The notes: a model not told the origin generated them from the letters alone. Counted from the first letter of the stretch, positions 15,452 through 24,821 are shown. The stretch: 64,000 nucleotides of DNA from Haloprofundus salilacus (GCF_020150815.1 NZ_CP083723.1:2542001-2606000), one strand, 5' to 3'. Program-made: numbers and translations.

Positions 15452-16762
15452 ATGGCTCGGATATACGCGGTCGCGAGTGCGAAAGGCGGCGTCGGAAAGA
15501 CCACCACGACGGCGAATCTGGGCGCGGCGCTCGCAGCATCCGGGTACAGCGTCGCCGTCGTCGACGGCGACCTCGCGATGCCGAATCTCGCTGCCGCGGT
15601 CGGCGTCGACGTCTCGGAGGCGACGCTGCACGACGTACTCGCCGGACGAGCGTCCGTCGAAGACGCGACGTACCGCGCGGCGTCGGGCGTCGACGTCGTC
15701 CCCGGCGACGGGAGTCTGGACGCGTTCGCGGCCGCGGACCCAAGCGCGCTGCACACCGTCCTTACGGAACTCGACTCCTACGACTTCGTGCTCGTCGACA
15801 CCGGCAGCGGCCTGACCCACGACGCCGTCCTCCCGTTGGGACTGGCCGACGCCGTGTTTCTCGTCTGCAACACCGAACGCGATGCGCTCGGCGACACGGA
15901 CAAAACGCGCGAGGTGACCCAGCGACTGGGTGGAACGGTCGCCGGCGTCGTCCTGACGCGAGTCGACCCGGAGAACCCGAACGCCGAGGAAGTCGCGTCG
16001 CGTCTGGACGCGACGGTCATCGAGGCGATTCCGTCCGACGATGCGGTCGTCGAGTCGGTCGCGGCGTCGGTGCCGGTCTCGACGCACGCCCCCGACAGTC
16101 CCGCCGCCGCGGCGTACGCGGCGCTCGCCGAGACCGTCGAAGCGTACGAGCCGGGCGCGAAGGCGACGGCTCAGACCGATGACGCCGAAGCGGTCGAAGA
16201 AAACGACGGCGCTGACGAGGACGACGACACTGAAGCGGTCGAAGGGAACGACGACGCCGAAGCGGGCGAAGAGCCGGTGGACGCGGGGTTCGACGACGGC
16301 GGAAGTGCTCCAGCCGAGAGTGCGTTCTCCATCGCCAACGCGGAGGCAAAACTCGGCATCGGCGGCGACGAAATCACCGAAGGCGTCGACGACGACGAAA
16401 CCGCCGAGAGCGGCGAACTCGACGAAGGCAACAAAGACGACGCTACCGACCCCGTCACTGACGCCATCGTCGAAGCCGAAGGGACAGCAGATGCGGTCGA
16501 CGAGGCAACTGTCGACGACGAAGATGGGGATTCTGACGACGAGGTTGACGGAGACGACGGCGTGTTCGACACCGCGCTGGTCGAGGAGGCGGAGAACACC
16601 GGGGCCGCAGGCGACGACTCCGACCGCGGCGCTACGGCGACCGACGAGGGAGAAGCTAATGGAGCCGAAGAAGCGGACGAAGGGGAGGACGAAGAGACGG
16701 CCGACGAGGAAACCGAGAAGCGGGGCAAAGACAGAGGCTTCCTCGGTCGACTGCTGCGTTGA
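15452..16762 (+). CDS. MinD/ParA-family ATPase with long acidic C-terminal extension
   Basis: Residues 1-235 form a deviant Walker A ATPase: ASAKGGVGKTTTTANLG, VVDGDLAMPNLAA, VLVDTGSGLTHDAVLP and VLTRVDPENPNAEE. The remaining 200 residues are a low-complexity Glu/Asp/Ala linker, and the last residues KDRGFLGRLLR form a short basic amphipathic helix that resembles the membrane-targeting tip of bacterial MinD. Haloferax MinD4, which I recall as having an extended C-terminus and helping position archaella and chemosensory arrays, is the best comparison. ATG 15452 fits the family start MARIYAVASAKGG; upstream frame is not protein-like. A CATTTATATCC TATA element lies about 40 bp ahead. No MinE partner is seen, as expected for archaea. 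Confidence 0.88.
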   Translation: MARIYAVASAKGGVGKTTTTANLGAALAASGYSVAVVDGDLAMPNLAAAVGVDVSEATLHDVLAGRASVEDATYRAASGVDVVPGDGSLDAFAAADPSALHTVLTELDSYDFVLVDTGSGLTHDAVLPLGLADAVFLVCNTERDALGDTDKTREVTQRLGGTVAGVVLTRVDPENPNAEEVASRLDATVIEAIPSDDAVVESVAASVPVSTHAPDSPAAAAYAALAETVEAYEPGAKATAQTDDAEAVEENDGADEDDDTEAVEGNDDAEAGEEPVDAGFDDGGSAPAESAFSIANAEAKLGIGGDEITEGVDDDETAESGELDEGNKDDATDPVTDAIVEAEGTADAVDEATVDDEDGDSDDEVDGDDGVFDTALVEEAENTGAAGDDSDRGATATDEGEANGAEEADEGEDEETADEETEKRGKDRGFLGRLLR

Positions 16763-16802
16763 AAACGGGAAGTTCTTTTAGGCGACCCGTCACACCAACG
16801 GT

Positions 16803-16943
16803 ATGGCCGAAGACGAAACCGTCCCTTTCTGGTGGGTCGCGTTGTTTCTCGCACTCGCACTCGGTGCGGGCGTGATAGCCGTCACCTCCGTCGGCGGTAG
16901 TCTCATCGACTCCGCGGGCGTCGTGCTCCCGCTGCTTTTCTGA
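16803..16943 (+). CDS. 46-residue single-helix membrane protein
   Basis: A short frame begins MAEDETVPFWWVALFLA and contains one long helix (WVALFLALALGAGVIAVTSVGG), followed by a second weakly hydrophobic stretch ending VVLPLLF. It has its own TCTTTTAGG element 22-30 bp before ATG 16803, in a leaderless arrangement, and lies 40 bp after the MinD-like gene on the same strand. The negative N-terminus before the helix suggests a small inner-membrane peptide. No family recognised; coding is supported by the good promoter spacing and typical haloarchaeal amino-acid use. Confidence 0.55.
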   Translation: MAEDETVPFWWVALFLALALGAGVIAVTSVGGSLIDSAGVVLPLLF

Positions 16944-16955
16944 GCCGACGCGCGC

Positions 16956-18728
16956 TCACATCGACGTCGGGGCTTCGACACCGAGAGCGTCGAGTGCGTT
17001 GGCGACCGAGTGCCGAGCGCCGGCGACAAGCGCGAGTCGGGCGTCTCTCTTTTCACCTTTGGCGGTGAGCACCGGACACTCGCGGTAGAACGCGTTGAAC
17101 GTCTCCGCGAGTTCGCGCGTGTACGTCGCGACGACGTGCGGTTCGAGGTCCTCGGCGGCTTCTTCGATGACCGCCGGGAACCGAGCGAGCGTCCGGACGA
17201 GCGCGCGTTCCTCGGGTGCGTCGAGGAGGTCCGCGTCGATGGTTCCGAGGTTCAGCGACTGACCCTCTGCGACGTTCACGCCCGCCTCCGTGAGAATACC
17301 GCAGCAGCGCGCGTGGATGTACTGGACGTACGGCGCGGACTGCGCCTCGAAGTCGAGCGCGCGGTCCCACTCGAACGTGATGGCCTTCGTCGGCTGTTTC
17401 GAGACGATGTCGTAGCGGACGGCCCCGATTCCGACCTGTCGGGCGATGCGTTCGATGTCTTTCTCCGTGAGGTCGTCGTCGCGGATTCGCGAGTCGAGTC
17501 GGGACTCGACCTCCTCGCGGGCGCGGGCGATGGACTCGTCGAGCAAGTCGTCGAGGTCGACGCCCGTCCCCTTGCGGGTGCTCATCTTCCCCTCCGGGAG
17601 ATTGACGTAAGAGTAGATGGCGTGACGCAGTTGGCCAATGTCGTTGCCGAGCAGTTCGAGCGCGGCGTTCAGCTGTTCGGCCTGCAGTTTGTGGTCCTCG
17701 CCGAGCACTGTCACCGCCTCGTCGTAGTTAGTGAACTTCCACTCGTGGTGGGCGAGGTCGCGGGTGGTGTACAGCGTCGTCCCGTCCGACCGGAGGAACA
17801 CCAGTTTCTTCTCGATGTCCCAGTCGGTGAGGTCGAGTTGCCAGGCGTCCTCCTCGTAGACGGCTTGGTCCGAATTTTTGAGACGCTCGACTAACTCGTC
17901 GGCGGAGCCGTCGCGCATGAACCGCGACTCCTTGACGAACTCGTCGAACACCGCCGGGAGCCGGGCGAGCGACTGGCGCATCCCGCCGAGCACCTGGTCG
18001 ACGACGACCTCGACGCGCTCGAACGCCTCCTCGTCGCCCTCCTCCAGCCCTCGCATGATGGCCTCGATCTCCGCTTCCGCATCGGCAACGGCGTCGGCGT
18101 CGCCCTCCTCCAGAAACTGGTTGCCTTTGCGGTAGTACCGCACCAGGTCGTAGTCAGCTCGGTCGCGCTCGGGTTCCGGGAGGTCGGACTCGTCGAACGT
18201 CTCGTACGCCCACGTGAAGACGGCGACCTGGCGACCCGCGTCGTTGACGTAGTAGTGACGCTCGACGTCGTTGCCCGCGTAGTCGAGAACGCGCGCGACG
18301 GCGTCGCCGAGGATTGGGTTGCGCGCGCGGCCGACGTGGACCGGCCCAGTCGGATTTGCGCTCGTGTGCTCGACGACAACCGATTTGCCGGTGTCGGGGA
18401 GGCGGCCGTACTCCTCGTCGGTCGCCGCGGCGTCGAGCGTGTCGGCGAGGTAGGAGTCGGTCGGAGTGAAGTTGACGTAAGGGCCCTGCGTCGTCGCGTC
18501 GGCGACGTACTCGTACTCGTCGAGGGAGAGTTCGTCGACGAGCCGAGCGGCGACCTGCGGCGGGGCCGCGCCGAGTTCGCCCGCGAGGCGGAACGCGACG
18601 CTCGACGCGAGGACGGCGTCGACGTCTTCGGGCGGTTCCTCGACGCCGAGGTCGTCGGTCGGCGCGTCGAGTGCCGACAGCGCGTCGGTCAGCGCCGACT
18701 CGACCTGACTCCGAAACTGTCTGAACAT
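16956..18728 (-). CDS. argS: Arginyl-tRNA synthetase
   Basis: A class Ia synthetase that charges tRNA-Arg in the cytosol. The 590-residue protein has the N-terminal Add-1 tRNA-binding domain, the ATP-binding HIGH-type motif ([15 protein letters not shown]), the KMSKS-type motif in [17 protein letters not shown], the helical anticodon-binding domain beginning [16 protein letters not shown], and a DALRF-type end ([18 protein letters not shown]). Motifs are complete. It is convergent with the small membrane-protein gene (12 bp gap) and divergent from the riboflavin operon. Confidence 0.98.
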   Translation of the reverse strand: MFRQFRSQVESALTDALSALDAPTDDLGVEEPPEDVDAVLASSVAFRLAGELGAAPPQVAARLVDELSLDEYEYVADATTQGPYVNFTPTDSYLADTLDAAATDEEYGRLPDTGKSVVVEHTSANPTGPVHVGRARNPILGDAVARVLDYAGNDVERHYYVNDAGRQVAVFTWAYETFDESDLPEPERDRADYDLVRYYRKGNQFLEEGDADAVADAEAEIEAIMRGLEEGDEEAFERVEVVVDQVLGGMRQSLARLPAVFDEFVKESRFMRDGSADELVERLKNSDQAVYEEDAWQLDLTDWDIEKKLVFLRSDGTTLYTTRDLAHHEWKFTNYDEAVTVLGEDHKLQAEQLNAALELLGNDIGQLRHAIYSYVNLPEGKMSTRKGTGVDLDDLLDESIARAREEVESRLDSRIRDDDLTEKDIERIARQVGIGAVRYDIVSKQPTKAITFEWDRALDFEAQSAPYVQYIHARCCGILTEAGVNVAEGQSLNLGTIDADLLDAPEERALVRTLARFPAVIEEAAEDLEPHVVATYTRELAETFNAFYRECPVLTAKGEKRDARLALVAGARHSVANALDALGVEAPTSM

Positions 18729-18897
18729 GCCCGTTGGTTTTCGAGGGTCGGATAAATGTATTTCCGAACCGCGGGCCGACGCGTCGCTGTCGCACGGACC
18801 ACGCTAACGTATCACCGTGACCGATGAACTTAGATGGGTGAACGTCGTTACTTGCGGTAGGCGTCGCGTTCTCACGGTAAGTACCCCATAACACATT

Positions 18898-18930
18898 TGA
18901 GACGCATCTCAGATTCGTCATACTTATGCG
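18898..18930 (+). promoter_or_regulatory. Palindrome plus TATA-like element before ribK
   Basis: TGAGA-CGCA-TCTCA at 18898-18911 is a perfect 5 bp inverted repeat with a four-base centre. It is followed by CATACTTATG (18919-18928), a TATA-like element centred about 28 bp before ATG 18953. A palindrome directly upstream of a TATA box suits an activator or repressor; autoregulation by the HTH-kinase fusion is an attractive inference. Confidence 0.5.
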
Positions 18931-18952
18931 GGCGGCAACCGGAGTGAGACGT

Positions 18953-19651
18953 ATGCCAGAAACGGTAGTCGCCGTCGGCCACGACGAGTTGGCCGCGTTG
19001 AAGCACGTCGCTCTCGATGGCGGATTGGCCGGACCCGTGAAAGTGTCCTGCGCCGGACTCGCCGGGCGTCTCGACGCGTCGAACCAGACGGCGTCCCGCC
19101 GCCTCCAGCGCCTCGACGAGGCCGGACTCGTCGAACGCGACATCGTCAGCGACGGACAGTGGGTGTCGATAACCGACGACGGTGAGGCAGCGCTCCGACA
19201 GGAGTACGCCGACTATCGCCGCATCTTCGAAGACGACACCGAACTCACCCTGACGGGAACCGTCACGGGCGGGATGGGCGAGGGTCGCCACTACATCTCG
19301 CTTTCGGGATACATGGAGCAGTTCAAGGAGCGACTCGGCTACGAACCGTTCGCGGGGACGCTCAACGTCGAACTCACCGACGAGTCCGCTCGAACGCGCG
19401 CCGGGATGGCGAATCTCGACGCGGTCCCGATAGACGGTTGGGAGGACGACGAGCGGACGTTCGGTCCGGCCGCCTGCTACGCGGCGACGGTCGAACATGA
19501 CGGGTCGACGTACGAGACGGCCCACATCATCGTTCCCGAACGAACCCACCACGACGAGCGCCAACTGGAGATCATCGCCCCCGAAAAACTCCGCGACGCG
19601 TTGGGTCTCGACGACGGAACGACGGTCACCGTCTCCGTGGAGGACGCCTGA
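18953..19651 (+). CDS. ribK: HTH - CTP-dependent riboflavin kinase fusion (RbkR type)
   Basis: The 232-residue protein joins a winged helix-turn-helix (residues about 10-80; [29 protein letters not shown]) to an archaeal CTP-dependent riboflavin kinase (from residue 95; [18 protein letters not shown], a substrate loop with [10 protein letters not shown], and [10 protein letters not shown] near the end). The kinase makes FMN from riboflavin. Fusions of this type were described as RbkR, a bifunctional regulator of riboflavin genes, so the protein probably also binds DNA. The start ATG 18953 ([13 protein letters not shown]) is preferred to an upstream GTG/ATG. Its TGA overlaps the ATG of ribB (TGATG). 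Confidence 0.93.
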   Translation: MPETVVAVGHDELAALKHVALDGGLAGPVKVSCAGLAGRLDASNQTASRRLQRLDEAGLVERDIVSDGQWVSITDDGEAALRQEYADYRRIFEDDTELTLTGTVTGGMGEGRHYISLSGYMEQFKERLGYEPFAGTLNVELTDESARTRAGMANLDAVPIDGWEDDERTFGPAACYAATVEHDGSTYETAHIIVPERTHHDERQLEIIAPEKLRDALGLDDGTTVTVSVEDA

Positions 19652-20382
19652 TGACCCAACGCGCGAGCGACGACGCCGTGAACTCGACTCCGGGTGCGGA
19701 CGCAAATACGAGCGCCGACGGCGGCGTTCGGGACGCAGTCGACGCCTTCCGGCGCGGCGAACCGGTTCTCATCCACGACTTCGACGACCGAGAGGGCGAG
19801 ACGGACATCGTCTACCCCGCAGGCGCGGTGACGCCGACGGCCGTCTCGCACCTCCGAAACGACGCGGGCGGTCTCGTCTGTACCGCGCTCTCGGACGCCG
19901 TCGCCGACGCCGTCGGCCTGCCGTTTCTCGACGACGCGCTCGACCATCCGAGCGCCGGCGACCACGACCTCCGATACGATAGCCGGTCGTCGTTCTCGCT
20001 GCCGGTGAACCACCGCGACACGTTCACCGGCGTCACCGACGAGGACCGCGCGCTGACTATCAGGAAACTCGCCGAGGCGGCGACCGCCGTCGAGACCGTT
20101 CCGGCAAGCTACGGACCCGAGGAGTTCGCCGCGGAGTTCCGTTCGCCCGGCCACGTCAACCTGCTTCGCGGCGCGCCGGCGCTGCTCGCCGACAGGCGCG
20201 GACACACCGAACTCGGCCTGGCGCTCGCCGCCGAGGCCGATCTTCCCGCTGCTGTTGTCGTCTGTGAGATGCTCGACGACGAGAGCGGGCGGGCGCTCTC
20301 GCCCGCCGACGCGCGTGCGTACGCCGAGCGACGCGGATTCGTCTACCTCGAAGGCCAGCAGTTGGTCGACGAACTGGCGTAG
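19651..20382 (+). CDS. ribB: 3,4-dihydroxy-2-butanone 4-phosphate synthase
   Basis: RibB converts ribulose 5-phosphate to the four-carbon riboflavin precursor. The 243-residue protein keeps the family core: AFRRGEPVLIHDFDDREGETDIVYPAG (acidic metal loop), LRNDAGGLVCTALS, VNHRDTFTGVTDEDRALTIRKLAEA with the catalytic His/Thr region, FRSPGHVNLL, and RRGHTELGLALA ending at AVVVCEMLDDESG. A halophilic, disordered N-terminal 25 residues precede it. ATG 19651 overlaps the ribK stop by one base, so the two are translationally coupled and give one riboflavin/FMN transcript. Confidence 0.97.
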   Translation: MTQRASDDAVNSTPGADANTSADGGVRDAVDAFRRGEPVLIHDFDDREGETDIVYPAGAVTPTAVSHLRNDAGGLVCTALSDAVADAVGLPFLDDALDHPSAGDHDLRYDSRSSFSLPVNHRDTFTGVTDEDRALTIRKLAEAATAVETVPASYGPEEFAAEFRSPGHVNLLRGAPALLADRRGHTELGLALAAEADLPAAVVVCEMLDDESGRALSPADARAYAERRGFVYLEGQQLVDELA

Positions 20383-20402
20383 TCGCCACTTTTTCGGCCC
20401 TC

Positions 20403-21293
20403 TCACTCCGCCTTCCGCCAGCTTCGCATCGGCGTCCACCCGAGCATCTGCGTCGCTTTCGACGTGTCCACGAGGCTCTCGTAGTCAGAGAAGTCGTGCC
20501 GGGTCTCGGTGTCCGGATACACCTCGTCTACGAGGTCCGCCGTCGGGCAGCCGACCGTCGTGTCCGTCGCCGCCGCCCAGAACGTCTCATGACCCCGGAA
20601 GTCGGTTTCGAGACAGCGCCGAAAGAGGTCGGAGAGGTCGTCGAGGTGGACGTACGCGAACAGCGTGTTCCGCGCCGAGTGAAAGAAGGGCGCGTCGCGA
20701 ACCGCGTCGAGCGAGCGGTCTCCGTCGACGAGCGTCTCCTCCATATGGTCGTCGTCCATCACGATGGGAAATCGGAGCGTACTGACCGTCTGCGGACCGT
20801 CGTTGCGGCGGGCGATACCCTCGGCCGTCTGTTCGAGGACACGCTTGCCCAGTGCGTACGGGTCCCGGGGGTCAACCGGGTGCGGTTCGTCGACCGGCAG
20901 GTAGTCGAGGCGGACCGGGTCGGGGTCGAACCCCGCGCCGAGGGCGCTCATGCTCGACGCGACGGCTGCGCGATCGATGCCGAGGTGCTGGCACGCTTCG
21001 AGCACGTGGTAGGTCGACAGCACGTTGCTCTCGAAGGTGACGTGGCCCGGGCCGGCGTCGGGGCGCGGAATCATCCCAAGGTGGACGACGCTGTCGGCGT
21101 CGCTCGCAGCGAGTGACCCGTACACCTCGCCTGCGTCGAGGAGGTCGGTGCGGCGGTACTCGTCGGCGACCGACTCGCGCCGCGACCCGCGACTGAGGTT
21201 CACCGTCCGGTAGCCATGTTCTCGCAGGTGTGCGAGGACGCCGCGACCGACCTGTCCGTTGCCGCCGGTGACAGCGATCGTTCGAGTGCGCAT
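20403..21293 (-). CDS. NAD-dependent epimerase/dehydratase (extended SDR)
   Basis: The 296-residue protein has the extended SDR glycine motif TGGNGQVGRGVLAHL, an acidic residue later in DLLDAGEV, the VHLGMIPRP strand, Ser-containing SSMSALG, and the YALGKRVLE motif corresponding to YxxxK (Tyr and Lys active-site pair). The C-terminal half resembles sugar-nucleotide epimerases (SLVDTSKATQMLGWTP). ATG 21293 follows a normal RTRTIAVTGGNG beginning. It is convergent with ribB. The exact substrate is not visible; related haloarchaeal genes are annotated as NAD(P)-dependent oxidoreductase or uronate dehydrogenase-like. Confidence 0.9.
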   Translation of the reverse strand: MRTRTIAVTGGNGQVGRGVLAHLREHGYRTVNLSRGSRRESVADEYRRTDLLDAGEVYGSLAASDADSVVHLGMIPRPDAGPGHVTFESNVLSTYHVLEACQHLGIDRAAVASSMSALGAGFDPDPVRLDYLPVDEPHPVDPRDPYALGKRVLEQTAEGIARRNDGPQTVSTLRFPIVMDDDHMEETLVDGDRSLDAVRDAPFFHSARNTLFAYVHLDDLSDLFRRCLETDFRGHETFWAAATDTTVGCPTADLVDEVYPDTETRHDFSDYESLVDTSKATQMLGWTPMRSWRKAE

Positions 21294-21410
21294 AGCTCCG
21301 TCTCCGTCCGCCGGAAACAAAGCGTCTGTCCTGTTAGCGGAACAATACACGGAGGATAGACCGTGAGGAATACGGGGTGTTTTATACGCACACCCGCGAA
21401 TGAGGCCACT

Positions 21411-22340
21411 ATGGGCTTCGACGAGATGGACGTTGATACCATCTGGATGAACGGCGAGTTCGTCGACTGGGACGACGCGAAGATTCACGTGCTGTCGCAC
21501 GGTCTCCACTACGGAACCGGCGTCTTCGAGGGCGTCCGCTGCTACGACACGGAGAACGGTCCGGCCATCTTCCGCTGGGAGGAGCATCTTGAGCGGTTCT
21601 ACGACTCCACGAAACCGTACGACATGGAGATTCCGTACGAACCGGCCGAACTGACCGAGGCGACGCTCGAACTCATCCGGAGACAGGACCTCCAGAGCTG
21701 TTACATCCGGCCGATAGCCTACTACGGCTACGACTCGCTGGGCGTCAGTCCGGGCGACTGCCCGACGGACGTCACCATCGCGGCGTGGCCGTGGGGGGCG
21801 TACCTCGGCGAGGAGGCGCTGGAGAACGGCATCGAGGTGATGGTCTCCTCGTGGCGCAAGCACGCGTCCAGTCAGATTCCGACGAACGCGAAGACCACCG
21901 GCCTGTACGTCAACAGCCTCCTCGCCGGCGAGGAAGCGCGACGCAACGGCTTCGCCGAGGCCATCGTCCTCAACAAGGAAGGCAACGTCGCCGAGGGTCC
22001 GGGCGAGAACATCTTCCTCGTCCGCGACGAGACCATCTACACGCCGGGACTCTCGCAGAGCATCCTCGACGGCATCACTCGCGACACCGTCATCAAACTG
22101 GCGCGCGAGCGCGGCTACGAAGTCGACGACACGGCGACCATCAGCCGCGGCGAACTCCACACCGCCGACGAATTGTTCTTTACCGGCAGCGCCGCCGAAG
22201 TGACCCCCATTCGGCAGGTCGGAAACGTCGAAATCGGCGACGGGTCGCGCGGTCCCGTAACCGAGGAGCTCCAGTCGGCCTTCTTCGACCTCGTGGAGCG
22301 GCGGACCGACGACCACGACGAGTGGTTCGACTACGTCTGA
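21411..22340 (+). CDS. ilvE: Branched-chain amino acid aminotransferase
   Basis: This fold-type IV PLP enzyme makes Leu, Ile and Val from their keto acids. The 309-residue protein has HGLHYGTGVFEGVRCY, YIRPIAYYGYDSLGVSP, the PLP Lys in TNAKTTGLYVNSLLA, EAIVLNKEGNVAEGPGENIFLV, TPGLSQSILDGITRDTV and ELFFTGSAAEVTPIRQV. All match IlvE rather than D-amino acid transaminase. ATG 21411 (MGFDEMDVDTIWMNGEFVDW) is the family start, and a TTTATAC TATA box at 21381-21387 is 24-30 bp ahead, indicating a leaderless mRNA. It works with threonine deaminase (ilvA, 51469) in isoleucine synthesis. Confidence 0.97.
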   Translation: MGFDEMDVDTIWMNGEFVDWDDAKIHVLSHGLHYGTGVFEGVRCYDTENGPAIFRWEEHLERFYDSTKPYDMEIPYEPAELTEATLELIRRQDLQSCYIRPIAYYGYDSLGVSPGDCPTDVTIAAWPWGAYLGEEALENGIEVMVSSWRKHASSQIPTNAKTTGLYVNSLLAGEEARRNGFAEAIVLNKEGNVAEGPGENIFLVRDETIYTPGLSQSILDGITRDTVIKLARERGYEVDDTATISRGELHTADELFFTGSAAEVTPIRQVGNVEIGDGSRGPVTEELQSAFFDLVERRTDDHDEWFDYV

Positions 22341-22374
22341 AGAGGATTCTGAGGCGAACAGGCGAGACGGCCGT

Positions 22375-22398
22375 CGTCTTCGTCTCCGTCTCCGTCTC
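22375..22398 (+). repeat. Short CGTCTC hexanucleotide repeat
   Basis: Four successive hexamers (CGTCTT, then three CGTCTC) lie in the convergent gap between ilvE and the DUF502 gene. It is a small simple-sequence tract; I see no gene or hairpin tied to it. Confidence 0.6.
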
Positions 22399-22548
22399 CG
22401 CGTGACGCGCCGAGGTGTCTCGCGCACCCGCCTCGGCCCCGACGCGGCGATAAGTCAACGCACGCGGGCGGATTGTCCCGCTATCACGTTTCAACCTACG
22501 GAGCGGCGACGCTGGTCACAAATCGCACCGAGAGGAATTCGCGGCCAC

Positions 22549-23181
22549 TCAGTTGTCGTTCGACCGCTGGATGTCGTCGACGGACACTTCGTCAATGACG
22601 TCGATGTCGATACCGGGGTCGGAGTTCTCGCCGAATCCGGCGCTGAGGATGCGCGTCAGCGCCTCCTCGACCCGTTCGTCGGTCTCTTCGATTCGGTCTT
22701 CGTCGACTTCGATCACGAACCCGGAGGTGATGTTCGGAGCGGTCGGAAGAAAGAGGACGACGCGGCCGTCGTCGGTTCGTTTGCCGGTTTTGAACGCCGT
22801 CATGCGCAGGCCGTTCCACGTTTCGATACGAACGGGGGTCTGGAGTTCTTCGGTTCCGGTGAGAGCGGTTTCGACGGCGAGTTTCGAGGCGTTGTAGAGA
22901 ATGCGAATCAGCGGGACCTGGTTCATCGTTGCGTCGATACCGTCTTCGACGAGACGGCCGAACGTCGTGCGCATGAGGTAGCCGACAGAGAAGACGAGCA
23001 TCAGGAAGATGGTGATTATCGTCAGTACGGCCATCCACTCGTACTCCATCTGGCCAACGAGATACTCGATGATCGGAAGATCGGCGATCTGTTGGTAGAA
23101 CCAGTTGAGGACGAGGAGGATAACCAGAAGCGGGGTGAGGACGACGAGGCCGCTCGCGAAGTCGCGTTTCCACGTGGACAT
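22549..23181 (-). CDS. DUF502 membrane protein
   Basis: The 210-residue protein has two N-terminal helices (FASGLVVLTPLLVILLVLNWFY; WMAVLTIITIFLMLVFSVGYLM) and a soluble C-terminal domain with the conserved segments VPLIRILYNASKLAVETALTG and VVLFLPTAPNITSGFVIEVDED. This layout is the DUF502 family, present in bacteria and archaea without a known activity. An acidic C-terminus (ENSDPGIDIDVIDEVSVDDIQRSNDN) is typical of haloarchaeal versions. It is convergent with ilvE across a 208 bp gap and lies 107 bp downstream of the proline dehydrogenase gene, which is on the same strand. Confidence 0.9.
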   Translation of the reverse strand: MSTWKRDFASGLVVLTPLLVILLVLNWFYQQIADLPIIEYLVGQMEYEWMAVLTIITIFLMLVFSVGYLMRTTFGRLVEDGIDATMNQVPLIRILYNASKLAVETALTGTEELQTPVRIETWNGLRMTAFKTGKRTDDGRVVLFLPTAPNITSGFVIEVDEDRIEETDERVEEALTRILSAGFGENSDPGIDIDVIDEVSVDDIQRSNDN

Positions 23182-23288
23182 TCTCGGGCGATACTGCGTC
23201 CGGCGGGGTTAAGAGGTCTTCTACCGAGTTGCTAGGTCAGCCGGTCGTGACTGTACGTTCCGCGCGTCTCCGCCGAGTGTCTCGGTCC

Positions 23289-24128
23289 TCAGACGCCAGC
23301 GATGGCGCGGAGGGCGAACAGCGCGTTCTCCTTGCGCTCGCGGACCCGGCGGTAGAAGTAGGAGAACCACTTGCCGCCGTAGGGCGCGTACTGCCACACC
23401 TCGTAACCGTCGGCGGCGAGTTCGCGCTGTGCATTCTCGCGGACGCCCATCAGCATCTGTATCTCGAAGTCGGTGCCGTACTCGTCGTGGAGGTCGATGG
23501 CGTACTGAATCATCGCCGGGTCGTGACTCCCGACGGCGATGCCGCCGTCGAACTCCTGAAACATGAACTCCAGATTCTCACGGTAGGACTCGTTAACGTC
23601 GGCTTTGTCCGTGTACGCGATGTCTTCGGGTTCGTCGTACGCGCCCTTCACGAGACGGACCTTTCCGGGCACGTCGGCCAGTCGTTCGAGGTCGGTCCGC
23701 GTCCGGCGGAGGTTCGCCTGGACGCAGACGCCGACGTTGCCGCCGGTCGCTTCGGCGAACGTCTCGTACGCCGCCAACGTCGCGTCGGTGGTGCCGTGGT
23801 CCTCCATGTCAACCCAGACGAACTCGTCGTGTTCGGCCGCGGCGTCGGTGATGCGTTCGAGGTTCTCTCGGAACACGTCCTCGCCGACGTCGAGGCCGAT
23901 CTGTGAGGGTTTGACCGAGATGCACGCGTCGAGGTTCGTCCGGCCGAGGTCGGCCAGCAGGTCGACGTACGCGTCTGCGTCGGCGTCGGCGGGTTCGCGG
24001 GAGTCGTAGTGTTCGCCTAACAGGTTGAGGATGACCTTCACGCCGTCGGCGTTCGTCCGGCGGGCGTGTTCGAGCGCCGCCGCTGGCGTCTCGCCCGCGA
24101 CGAACCGACCGGCGATGGGCGGAATCAT
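23289..24128 (-). CDS. Proline dehydrogenase
   Basis: An FAD-dependent beta-alpha barrel enzyme that oxidises proline to pyrroline-5-carboxylate. The 279-residue protein has family blocks GVKVILNLLGEHY, CISVKPSQIGLD, FVWVDMEDHGTTD, VGVCVQANLRRTRTDLERL, VRLVKGAYDEP, IAVGSHDPAMIQYA, FEIQMLMGVRE and the C-terminal YAPYGGKWFSYFYRRVRERKEN that contacts proline and FAD. It is the stand-alone archaeal/Gram-positive type rather than PutA. ATG 24128 (MIPPIAGRFVAGETP) is the only convincing start. It is divergent from carS. Confidence 0.95.
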   Translation of the reverse strand: MIPPIAGRFVAGETPAAALEHARRTNADGVKVILNLLGEHYDSREPADADADAYVDLLADLGRTNLDACISVKPSQIGLDVGEDVFRENLERITDAAAEHDEFVWVDMEDHGTTDATLAAYETFAEATGGNVGVCVQANLRRTRTDLERLADVPGKVRLVKGAYDEPEDIAYTDKADVNESYRENLEFMFQEFDGGIAVGSHDPAMIQYAIDLHDEYGTDFEIQMLMGVRENAQRELAADGYEVWQYAPYGGKWFSYFYRRVRERKENALFALRAIAGV

Positions 24129-24237
24129 GCTGACCAGTTGCGACCACCGCGTTATCAGCGTTATCCTCTGAAATCGAGGTCGGCGAATCGGCAGTCGACA
24201 GGAGAGAGATTAAATGCCGTCCACGAGTGGCCGCCGT

Positions 24238-24780
24238 ATGGTCATCTCGCACCTCGTCTCGGCCGTCTGGTCGATGCTGCCCGCGTACGTCCCGAACAAC
24301 GCCGCCGTCCTCTCCGGCGGCGGCGACCCCATCGACGGCGGGCGGACGTTGGGGGAGCGCCGACTGCTCGGCGACGGGAAGACGTGGCGCGGCACGGCGG
24401 TCGGCAGCGCCGTCGGCGTCCTCCTCGCCGTCTTGCTCAATCTCGTCCGCGGACGCGTCGAGACGCGCCTCGGCGTCTCGCTACCGAAGTTCAGCCTCGG
24501 CGGGGCCGTCGGTCTCTCCGTCGGCGCGATGCTCGGCGACATCGCGGCGTCGTTTCTCAAGCGTCGAACCGGGCGAGAGCGCGGCGCTTCCTTCCCGCTT
24601 CTCGACCAACTGGACTTCGTCGTCGGCGCGCTCGGACTGGCGAAACTGCTGGCGCCGACGTGGTTCGCCCGGACGTTCACGCCGGTTCGAATCGTCGTCG
24701 TCGTCGTCGTCACGCCCGTCCTCCACCTTGTGACGAACGCCATCGCGTATCTGCTCGGATTGAAAGACGAGCCCTACTAG
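24238..24780 (+). CDS. carS: CDP-archaeol synthase
   Basis: This integral membrane enzyme transfers CTP to digeranylgeranylglyceryl phosphate in archaeal lipid synthesis. The 180-residue protein has several hydrophobic helices and the CarS motifs [45 protein letters not shown] and [20 protein letters not shown] element at 24211-24216 lies 24-27 bp ahead of ATG 24238, favouring that start; an alternative ATG at 24214 would overlap the TATA box. It is divergent from proline dehydrogenase and followed by pyrE after about 210 bp. Confidence 0.94.
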   Translation: MVISHLVSAVWSMLPAYVPNNAAVLSGGGDPIDGGRTLGERRLLGDGKTWRGTAVGSAVGVLLAVLLNLVRGRVETRLGVSLPKFSLGGAVGLSVGAMLGDIAASFLKRRTGRERGASFPLLDQLDFVVGALGLAKLLAPTWFARTFTPVRIVVVVVVTPVLHLVTNAIAYLLGLKDEPY

Positions 24781-24798
24781 ACCGACCTTTTACGCTGC

Positions 24799-24821
24799 GC
24801 GAAACCGCTTTGCGGTTTCGC
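24799..24821 (+). terminator. 10 bp perfect hairpin downstream of carS
   Basis: GCGAAACCGC (24799-24808) and GCGGTTTCGC (24812-24821) form a perfect stem with a TTT loop, about 20 bp after the carS stop and after a short T-run. It sits in a 211 bp gap with low-complexity GC-rich sequence before pyrE. It probably ends carS transcription; degenerate cousins of this GC-rich junk are common in haloarchaeal intergenic DNA. Confidence 0.55.

Noticed and set aside
20403-22427. A 674-codon frame on the minus strand that appears to join an unknown N-terminal part to the SDR epimerase
   Set aside because: The first 378 codons are antisense to ilvE and end in non-protein-like sequence; the real gene starts at ATG 21293.
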